From an uncultured Pseudorhodoferax sp. (GTDB taxonomy: Bacteria > Pseudomonadota > Gammaproteobacteria > Burkholderiales > Burkholderiaceae): a DNA stretch of 5,537 nucleotides. This document shows positions 1 through 5,180 of this stretch, piece after piece. Both the position numbers and the translations under genes were made by a program. The DNA lies in assembly GCA_913776795.1 (NCBI GenBank), contig CAJYRH010000129.1, positions 1-5,537 of the forward strand, read 5' to 3'. The notes under the pieces were generated by a model that was given only the letters and a program-made list of their open reading frames with translations, was not told the DNA's origin and made no database searches. Positions within the stretch are counted from its first letter, which is position 1. Every line of letters starts with the position of its first letter.

Positions 1-1363
1 TGCCTGTCTTGGCGCCGCGCACCACTTCGAGCAGCTTCATGACGTTGGCCGGGCTGAAGAAGTGCAGGCCCACCACGTCCTGCGGGCGCTGCGTGAAAGC
101 GGCGATCTTGTCGACGTCCAGCGTGGAGGTGTTGCTGGCCAGGATGGCGCCGGGCTTCATGACGGCATCGAGCTGCTTGAAGACCTGCTCCTTGACGCCG
201 AGTTCTTCGAACACAGCCTCGATCACGAGGTCGGCCTGTGCCAGGTCGTCGTAGCTGAGCGTGGTGGTGAGCAGGGCCATGCGCTGCTCGTACTTGTCCT
301 GCTTGAGCTTGCCCTTCTTGACCTGGGCCTCGTAATTCTTGCGGATCGTGGCCACGCCGCGGTCCAGCGCCTCCTGCTTCATCTCCAGCATGGTGACTGG
401 GATGCCCGCGTTCAGGAAGTTCATGGCGATGCCGCCGCCCATGGTCCCCGCACCGATCACGGCGACCTTCTCGATCTTGCGTTGGGGCGTGTCATCCGGC
501 ACGTCGGGGATCTTGGACGCGGCACGCTCGGACACGAACAGGTGGCGCAGCGCGCGCGACTCGGGCGTCCACATGAGGTGGATGAAGGCCTCGCGCTCGG
601 CCGCCATGCCGGCGTCGAACTTCTGCTTGGTGGCCGCTTCCACGGTGTCCACGCACTTGGCAGGGGCCGGAAAGTTCTTGGCCATGCCCTTGACCATGTT
701 CCGGGCGAACTGGAAGTAGGCGTCGCCCTTCGGGTGCTTGCAGGGCAGGTTGCGGACCAGGGGCAGCGGCCGCGCATCGGCGATGGAGCGGGCATAGGCC
801 AGCGCCTCCTCGGCCAGGGACTCTGGCGCGGCGGCCATCTTGTCGAACAGCTTCTGCCCGGGCACCGCGGCAATGAACTCGCTCTTGACCGGCTCGCCGC
901 TCACGATCATGTTGAGGGCTGCCTCCACGCCCAGCACGCGCGGCAGGCGCTGCGTGCCCCCAGCCCCTGGTACCAGGCCCAGCTTGACCTCTGGCAATGC
1001 GACGGCACAGGCCGGTGCGGCGATGCGGTAATGGCAGCCCAGGGCCAGTTCCAGCCCGCCGCCCATGCAGACCGAATGGATGGCCGCGACCACGGGCTTG
1101 GCAGAGTTCTCCACCGCAAGGATCACGCTGAGCAGGTTGGGCTCCTGCAGCGCCTTGGGCGAGCCGAACTCCTTGATGTCGGCCCCGCCCGAGAACGCCT
1201 TGCCGGCACCGGTCAGCACGATGGCCCGCACGGCGGCGTCGGCGTTGGCCTTGGCCAGGCCATCGGCGATGCCCTGGCGGGTCGCGAGCCCCAGTCCATT
1301 GACCGGCGGGTTGTTCAGGCTGATGACGGCAACGTCACCGTGGACTGCATAGGCAGCGGTCAT
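1..1363 (-). CDS. Enoyl-CoA hydratase / 3-hydroxyacyl-CoA dehydrogenase fusion (FadB/FadJ-like, MFE1 type), 3' end outside window
   Basis: Bifunctional beta-oxidation enzyme: it hydrates 2-enoyl-CoA and then oxidises the 3-hydroxyacyl-CoA with NAD+, in the cytoplasm. 454 residues are visible and the frame is open to the left edge; relatives have about 700, so the C-terminal dehydrogenase part is missing. Residues 1-190 are a crotonase domain with the oxyanion-hole stretch GAGKAFSGGADIKEF (52-66), GGGLE with catalytic Glu105, and LPEVKLGLVPGAGG with catalytic Glu125, the 20-residue spacing seen in FadB. Residues 299-315 hold the NAD-binding motif VAVIGAGTMGGG. SNTST (410-414), His434 in GLHFFSP and Glu446 in LLEVVRG match the HAD catalytic set. 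The linker resembles peroxisomal-type multifunctional enzyme 1 more than E. coli FadB. The ATG at 1363 is supported by GAGGAG 7 nt upstream and by the MTAAYAVHGDVAVI start. It has its own upstream region, separated from livF by the chemoreceptor relic. Chain-length or substrate preference cannot be told. Confidence 0.95.
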   Translation of the reverse strand, partial: MTAAYAVHGDVAVISLNNPPVNGLGLATRQGIADGLAKANADAAVRAIVLTGAGKAFSGGADIKEFGSPKALQEPNLLSVILAVENSAKPVVAAIHSVCMGGGLELALGCHYRIAAPACAVALPEVKLGLVPGAGGTQRLPRVLGVEAALNMIVSGEPVKSEFIAAVPGQKLFDKMAAAPESLAEEALAYARSIADARPLPLVRNLPCKHPKGDAYFQFARNMVKGMAKNFPAPAKCVDTVEAATKQKFDAGMAAEREAFIHLMWTPESRALRHLFVSERAASKIPDVPDDTPQRKIEKVAVIGAGTMGGGIAMNFLNAGIPVTMLEMKQEALDRGVATIRKNYEAQVKKGKLKQDKYEQRMALLTTTLSYDDLAQADLVIEAVFEELGVKEQVFKQLDAVMKPGAILASNTSTLDVDKIAAFTQRPQDVVGLHFFSPANVMKLLEVVRGAKTG

Positions 1364-1390
1364 GCTGGGGCTCCTCGTTGGACATGAAAA

Positions 1391-1415
1391 GAACGACCGT
1401 TCGATTTTCATTCTA
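1391..1415 (-). promoter_or_regulatory. Putative promoter -10 and TetR-style operator for the beta-oxidation gene
   Basis: On the minus strand a -10-like TAGAAT lies at 1415-1410; no convincing -35 was found at 16-18 nt. Just downstream, at 1402-1391, is a GAACG-N2-CGTTC inverted repeat in an A/T-rich setting, 27 nt before the start codon, so it would overlap the transcription start. Short palindromes of this form are typical of TetR-family operators that control fatty-acid and acyl-CoA genes in proteobacteria. The repeat is seen directly; the promoter and the regulator are inferred. Five-base arms can arise by chance. Confidence 0.35.
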
Positions 1416-1445
1416 GGGGTGAAGTGGACACGGCCGGATCGGTGT

Positions 1446-1461
1446 TGTCCCGGTCGGGACA
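1446..1461. promoter_or_regulatory. 16-bp palindrome with 7-bp arms, possible operator
   Basis: TGTCCCGGTCGGGACA is a perfect inverted repeat: 7-bp arms around a central GT. It lies in the gap between the beta-oxidation gene (start at 1363) and the chemoreceptor relic (start at 1548), about 83 nt and 87 nt from the two starts. The length and symmetry fit a dimeric regulator site, and no U-rich tract follows on either strand, so a terminator is unlikely. The regulator is unknown. A further 5-bp repeat, TGACG-N4-CGTCA, lies at 1497-1510 and could be chance. Confidence 0.35.
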
Positions 1462-1547
1462 TGGCATCTGCGGTGGCGTTACACCTTGTTTCGATGTGAC
1501 GTTGTCGTCAAGCCGTCATGCTGAACAGATGCAATGCCCGGCTCCCC

Positions 1548-2273
1548 ATGACCCATGCTTCCTCGCCCCGACCTATGCTCGTACGCCGCCTCATGGGCGC
1601 GTTCTGCCTGACCTTGGTGCTGGGCCTGGCGGGCACGGCGATCGGCGTCCGCTCGCTGCAGCGCGTCGACTCGGCTACGTAGCAGGCGATCGGCCGTGGT
1701 GTGGTCAACGAGCGCCTGGTGGCCACGCCTGCCGGCTGCAGGCCGCGAACGCCGCGCGCTACAAGGCCTTCGCACTGAGCTCAGAGCCCGAGGTCGGCGA
1801 ACTGCTGATTCGCGGTCGTGGCGCCCGAGGTGCGCCAGCTGGCCACCCGCTCGGCCGCGGCGTGGCGATGCCGCCGACCACCAGGGCCAGCGCCACGGCG
1901 CGAGATCAAGGGCCTGATCGCCGAATCCATGGGCAGCGTGGCGGCCGGTACGCAGACCGTGGGCCAGACCCGGAAGGGCATGGCCGGTATCGTGGCCGCC
2001 ATCCAGGGCGTGGCCGACATGCTGGGCGAGATTGTCCTGGCGAGCCGCGCGCAGCCCGAGGACATCGCGCCGATCAACACCGCCGTTTCCTCGCTGAACC
2101 GGATGACGCAGCAGAACGCCGCGCTGGTCGAGCAGGCCGCGGCAGCCTCCGAAGGCCTGCGCCAGCAGGCCCGGACACTCGCGGCGTTGCTCAGCCCTTT
2201 TACGCTGCCGGAGCCAGCAGGTGCCGCGCAGCCCGCCCTGGCCTACACCTCCAGCCACTCCTTGCGGATGTAG
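1548..2273 (+). pseudogene. Decayed methyl-accepting chemotaxis protein (chemoreceptor) relic
   Basis: Remains of a transmembrane chemoreceptor, pieced together from two frames. From ATG 1548 the first 44 codons give a typical N-terminus: basic start, then TM1 (LMGAFCLTLVLGLAGTAIGV, residues about 15-34). An in-frame TAG follows at 1680-1682, where CAG (Gln) is likely ancestral. The frame continues as GRGVVNERLVA, then a 1-nt loss near 1724 moves homology to another frame: RLQAANAARYKAFALSSEPE, the start of a four-helix-bundle ligand domain. At about 1809 the sequence jumps to the late signalling domain, AVVAPEVRQLATRSAAA (1812-1862), so the rest of the ligand domain, TM2 in place, HAMP and the hairpin tip are gone. 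A 36-nt foreign piece (1863-1898) follows, then REIKGLI through NAALVEQAAAASEGLRQQA to TAG 2271-2273. The relic is 726 nt; intact genes are about 1.6 kb. No usable ribosome binding site is seen before 1548. The last 61 nt lie in the duplication shared with livF. Confidence 0.85.
1861..1898. other. Scrambled insert in the chemoreceptor relic, possible inverted TM2 fragment
   Basis: Between the SAAA and REIKGLI codons, which are adjacent or nearly so in intact chemoreceptors, there are 36 extra nt (1863-1898) that read as an unlikely Trp/Pro/Arg-rich peptide on the plus strand. The opposite strand reads AVALALVVGGIA, a good match to the style of a chemoreceptor TM2, a region otherwise absent from the relic. 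The segment is bounded by 7-bp inverted repeats, CGTGGCG at 1861-1867 and CGCCACG at 1891-1897. The repeat and the reading are direct observations; the origin from TM2 is inferred. Confidence 0.5.
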
Positions 2274-2362
2274 GCGTCGGCACGCAGGCCAGCAGGTGCC
2301 GCGCAGCCCGCCCTGGCCTACACCTCCAGCCACTCCTTGCGGATGTAGGCGTCGGCACGCAG
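2213..2362. repeat. Perfect 75-bp tandem duplication over the livF 3' end
   Basis: Copies at 2213-2287 and 2288-2362 are identical, and the match runs one base further before breaking at 2364. The right copy holds the last 14-15 codons of livF, including DAYIRKEWLEV and the TAG at 2318-2320, plus 30 bp beyond. The left copy repeats the same livF tail after the true stop and also forms the end of the chemoreceptor relic, which stops at 2273. The livF product is unchanged because the extra copy lies downstream of its stop. Identity suggests a recent event, or an assembly error. Confidence 0.93.
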
Positions 2363-3013
2363 GGCCTCGGGCGTGCCCTGGAACACGATGCTGCCATGGC
2401 CCATGACCAGCGCCCGGTCGGAGATAGTCATGGCGATGGTCAGCTTCTGCTCGATCAGCAGCACCGAGATGCCCTTGGCCTTGAGCGTCTTGAGGTACTC
2501 GCCCACGAGCTCGACGATCTTGGGCGCCAGCCCCTCCGTCGGCTCGTCGATGATGATGAGATCGGGGTCGCCCATCAGCGTGCGGCACAGCGTCAGCATC
2601 TGCTGCTCGCCGCCCGAGAGCACGCCGGCCTCGGTGTGCTGGCGCTCCTTGAGGCGCGGAAACATGCCGTACATGTCGTCGAAGCCCCAGCGGCTGCCCT
2701 GGCCCTTGCCTTTTTGCCCCAGCATCAGGTTCTGGTGCACGGTCAGCGTGGGGAAGATGTCGCGGTTCTCGGGCACATAGCCGATGCCGAGGTGGGCGAT
2801 CTCGTAGGCCTTGCGGCCCAGGATGTCCTGGCCCTTCCAGCCGATCTGGCCCGTGCAGTCCACCAGCCCCATGATGGCCTTGGCCGTGGTGGAGCGGCCC
2901 GAGCCGTTGCGCCCGAGCAGCGCGACGATCTCGCCCTGGCCGATCTCCACGTTCACGCCATGCAGCACATGGCTCTTGCCGTAGTAGGCGTGCAGATTGT
3001 CGATCTTGAGCAT
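2318..3013 (-). CDS. livF: Branched-chain amino acid-type ABC transporter ATP-binding protein LivF
   Basis: 231-residue ATPase subunit, the usual LivF length (about 235), which pairs with LivG under the LivH/LivM membrane channel. Visible in order: Walker A-like GRNGSGRSTT (34-43) with Arg40 where the catalytic Lys is expected; the Q-loop region GYVPENRDIFPTLTV with Glu82 (E. coli LivF also has Glu here); consensus signature LSGGEQQML (132-140); Walker B LIIIDEP with Glu157; EGLAPKIV after it, typical of LivF; and LLIEQKL with Gln189 in place of the switch His, as is usual in LivF. The start at 3013 is the only plausible one and gives the standard MLKIDNLHAYYGK opening, but the preceding sequence has no clear Shine-Dalgarno. 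It follows livG after an 85-bp gap, unlike the tight livH-livM-livG junctions. Its 3' end is duplicated downstream. The family call is firm; the consequence of the Lys-to-Arg change is open. Confidence 0.96.
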   Translation of the reverse strand: MLKIDNLHAYYGKSHVLHGVNVEIGQGEIVALLGRNGSGRSTTAKAIMGLVDCTGQIGWKGQDILGRKAYEIAHLGIGYVPENRDIFPTLTVHQNLMLGQKGKGQGSRWGFDDMYGMFPRLKERQHTEAGVLSGGEQQMLTLCRTLMGDPDLIIIDEPTEGLAPKIVELVGEYLKTLKAKGISVLLIEQKLTIAMTISDRALVMGHGSIVFQGTPEALRADAYIRKEWLEV

Positions 3014-3098
3014 ATCAATGGCGCTTGGCCGCCCGAAGGCATGGATGCGACCCCTCGGGGGGCAGCGATACGTGAAACGATGCGCGTGGGGGCTTCAT
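3014..3098 (-). repeat. GC-rich palindromic spacer between livG and livF (REP-like candidate)
   Basis: 85 bp with no gene. It contains CCCCTCGGGG at 3051-3060, flanked by more G, which on the minus strand reads CTGCCCCCCGAGGGG, followed about 12 nt later by CTTCGGGCGGCC. Sequences of this make-up recur in intergenic regions of Comamonadaceae, to my recollection, which suggests a dispersed palindromic element; its copy number cannot be seen here. It could form a small hairpin in the transcript and lower livF expression relative to livHMG. No U-tract follows, so it is not a standard terminator. Confidence 0.4.
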
Positions 3099-3890
3099 TC
3101 AATGGCCTCCAGCCTGTTGTTCCGCGAGCACGGAGCCGAGGTAGGCCTCCTGCACCCGCTGGTTGGCACGCACGGCGTCGGGCGTGTCGAAGGCCAGCAC
3201 CTCTCCGTAGACCAGCACGGCGATCTTGTCCGCAAGGCCGAACACCACCCCCATGTCGTGCTCCACGGTCAACAGCGTCTTGCCCACGGTCACGTCGCGG
3301 ATCAGCTGGATGAAGCGCGTGGTCTCGCTCTTGCTCATGCCGGCCGTAGGCTCGTCGAGCAACACGACGCTGGAGCCGCCCGCGATGGTCAGGCCGATCT
3401 CCAGCGCGCGTTGCTCGGCATAGGTGAGATTCATGGCCAGCGTGTCGCGGCGCTTGTCCAGCTTGAGCATGTGCATGAGCTGCTCGGCGCGGTCGTTGGC
3501 ATCCTTCAGATCGGCCAGGAACTTCCAGAACGCGTAGCGGTAGCCCAGCGACCAGAGCACGCCGCAGCGCAGGTTCTCGAACACCGACAGCCGCGTGAAC
3601 AGGTTGGACACCTGGAAGCTGCGCGACAGTCCGCGCCGGTTGATCTCGTACGGCGCCAGGCCGTCGATGCGCTGGCCGTGGAGCCGGATCTCACCGCTGG
3701 TGGGCCCGAAGCGCCCGCTGATGAGGTTGAACAGCGTGGATTTGCCGGCGCCATTGGGGCCGATGATGGCCACGCGTTCGCCGGCGGCGACCTTCAGTTC
3801 GGCCCCGCGGATGATCTCGGTCTTGCCGAAGCTCTTGCGCAGGTTGGTGAGTTCGAGCGCATGGCCCGCGGTGGATGGGGACTGGGTCAC
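3099..3890 (-). CDS. livG: Branched-chain amino acid-type ABC transporter ATP-binding protein LivG
   Basis: 263-residue ATPase subunit, close to E. coli LivG (about 255). Visible in order: Walker A GPNGAGKS (44-51) with normal Lys50; Q-loop Gln93 in SRSFQVSNLF; a variant signature NLTYAEQRALEIG (154-166), where the family form is L-x-Y-G-[EQ]-Q-R, so Ala replaces Gly; Walker B VVLLDEPTAGM with Glu180; switch His211 in LLTVEHDM; and the LivG-type ending RVQEAYLGS. The start is GTG at 3890: it overlaps the livM stop as GTGA and has GGGAGG 4 nt upstream. The frame stays open upstream to 4175, but that part lies inside livM and is not homologous to an ATPase. Tight coupling to livM indicates one operon. 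The amino-terminal dozen residues before the first beta strand are a short variable tail. Confidence 0.96.
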   Translation of the reverse strand: MTQSPSTAGHALELTNLRKSFGKTEIIRGAELKVAAGERVAIIGPNGAGKSTLFNLISGRFGPTSGEIRLHGQRIDGLAPYEINRRGLSRSFQVSNLFTRLSVFENLRCGVLWSLGYRYAFWKFLADLKDANDRAEQLMHMLKLDKRRDTLAMNLTYAEQRALEIGLTIAGGSSVVLLDEPTAGMSKSETTRFIQLIRDVTVGKTLLTVEHDMGVVFGLADKIAVLVYGEVLAFDTPDAVRANQRVQEAYLGSVLAEQQAGGH

Positions 3891-5179
3891 GCGGCCTCCC
3901 GCCGTTTGATTTCCTTCTCGATCGCGACCTGCGCCTCGCCCCAGTCGACCATGAAGCTGCGGCGCGCCACCTCGAACAGACCGATGCCGGTCAGCAGCAC
4001 GAAGATGCAGCCGAACCAGCTGTCCACGCTGTGCACGTCGAGCGTCGCGCCCAGGAAGTGCAACTGCGTGCCCATGGCCGCGCCGAGCTGCAGGTGGTAG
4101 ACCATCTCCACCATCGCTGCAGCGCCAGCCAGCAGCACGAGCGCCGTGCCGCCCAGGGCCAGGTAGGAGGTCCACAGCCGGCGCAACTGCCCGAATGCGG
4201 CCACGCGCAGGTTCATCATGACAAGGCTGGCGATGCCACCCGGCGCATACATGACCATGAACAGGAACACCAGGCCGAGGTACAGCAGCCAGGCCTTGGT
4301 GAACTCGGACAGCAGCACGAAGGCCAGCACCATCAGGATGCCGCCGATGATGGGGCCGAAGAAGAAGGTCGCGCCCCCCAGGAAGGTGAACAGCAGGTAG
4401 CCGCCCGAGCGGCCAGCCCCGACCACTTCGGCCGTGACGATCTCGAAGTTCAGCGCACCCAGGCCGCCCGCGATGCCGGCGAAGAAACCGGCGATGATGA
4501 AGGCGAGGTAGCGCACCCGCTGCGTGCTGTAGCCGATGAACTCCACGCGCTCGGCGTTGTCGCGCACGGCATTGAGCATGCGGCCCAGCGGCGTGCGCGT
4601 GAAGGCAAACATGGCGGCCACGCAGACGAAGGTGTAGGCCGCGATCAGGTAGTAGACCTGGATCTGCGGCCCGTAGGTGATGCCGAAGAAGGGCTTGCCA
4701 GCCACGCGGTTCCCGCTGACGCCGGCCTCGCCGCCGAAGAAGCCCGAGAACATCAACGACATCGCGAACACGAGTTCGGCCATCCCCAGCGTGATCATCG
4801 CGAACGGCGTGCCGGCCTTTTTGGTCGTGACATAGCCGAACAGCACGGCAAAGAACATGCCGGCGATGCCGCCCACGATGGGCAGCAGGCTGACCGGGAT
4901 GGGAAGCGTGCCGCCGCTGACCATGTTGAGCGCATGGATCGCCACATACGAGCCGAGTCCGGTGTAGACCGCGTGGCCGAAGCTCAGCATGCCGCCCTGC
5001 CCCAGCAGCATGTTGTAGGACAAACAGGCGATGATGGCGATGCCCATTTGCGAGAGCATGGTCGCCGACAGGTTGCTCGTGAATAGCAAGGGCACGACGG
5101 CCATCACCAGCGCGAACAGGCCCCAGACCAGGATGCGCCCGACATTCCAGGGCTTGAAGCTGTAGTGTGTCTTCGGCAT
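3887..5179 (-). CDS. livM: Branched-chain amino acid-type ABC transporter permease LivM, with C-terminal extension
   Basis: 430-residue inner-membrane permease that forms the channel with LivH. Hydrophobic segments lie at about 15-33, 43-60, 62-82, 97-116, 126-146, 176-194, 223-243, 260-290 and 298-312. The LivM hallmark GQGGMLSFGHAVYTGLGSY is at 60-78, and the cytoplasmic coupling loop TPLGRMLNAVRDNAERVEF at 196-214 is the expected contact to LivG/LivF. The family core ends near YAPGGIASLV (311-320). About 110 further residues follow, with two more likely membrane segments (337-356 and 388-403) and a charged tail, EAQVAIEKEIKRREAA. E. coli LivM is of similar total length, but its extra residues are N-terminal. 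ATG 5179 has GGGAGGG a few nt upstream and lies 1 nt after the livH stop (TGAGATG). The 3' end overlaps livG by 4 nt. Confidence 0.95.
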   Translation of the reverse strand: MPKTHYSFKPWNVGRILVWGLFALVMAVVPLLFTSNLSATMLSQMGIAIIACLSYNMLLGQGGMLSFGHAVYTGLGSYVAIHALNMVSGGTLPIPVSLLPIVGGIAGMFFAVLFGYVTTKKAGTPFAMITLGMAELVFAMSLMFSGFFGGEAGVSGNRVAGKPFFGITYGPQIQVYYLIAAYTFVCVAAMFAFTRTPLGRMLNAVRDNAERVEFIGYSTQRVRYLAFIIAGFFAGIAGGLGALNFEIVTAEVVGAGRSGGYLLFTFLGGATFFFGPIIGGILMVLAFVLLSEFTKAWLLYLGLVFLFMVMYAPGGIASLVMMNLRVAAFGQLRRLWTSYLALGGTALVLLAGAAAMVEMVYHLQLGAAMGTQLHFLGATLDVHSVDSWFGCIFVLLTGIGLFEVARRSFMVDWGEAQVAIEKEIKRREAA

Positions 5180-5180
5180 C

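Noticed and set aside
62..1387. Long plus-strand open frame (441 codons)
   Set aside because: It is antisense to the beta-oxidation gene, has a His/Gly/Arg/Leu-rich composition typical of the opposite strand of GC-rich coding DNA, and resembles no family.
1508..1534. Sigma-28 (flagellar) promoter before the chemoreceptor relic
   Set aside because: A TCAAG-like -35 is present, but the -10 (AGATGCAA at the right spacing) is a poor match to GCCGATAA.
1818..2273. Chemoreceptor C-terminal piece as a live small gene
   Set aside because: It would start at an internal GTG without a ribosome binding site, contains the 36-nt scrambled insert and lacks the hairpin tip needed for CheA/CheW contact.
2286..2319. 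Stem AGGCCAG/CTGGCCT after livF as a terminator
   Set aside because: Seven-bp stem with a 20-nt loop, no T-tract, and it partly arises from the duplication junction.
2213..2362. CRISPR or other repeat array
   Set aside because: Only two directly abutting copies with no spacers, and the unit contains the livF coding end.
1479..2588. Minus-strand open frame of 369 codons
   Set aside because: Overlaps the real livF in another frame and is antisense to the chemoreceptor relic; low-complexity Arg/Gly/His composition.
1424..3313. Plus-strand open frame of 629 codons
   Set aside because: It runs across the chemoreceptor relic out of most of its frame, then antisense through livF and into livG; the repeated SRCRAARPGLH unit is only the 75-bp duplication read in another frame.
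3875..5086. Plus-strand open frame of 403 codons, Gln/His/Glu-rich
   Set aside because: Antisense shadow of livM; no recognisable domain.
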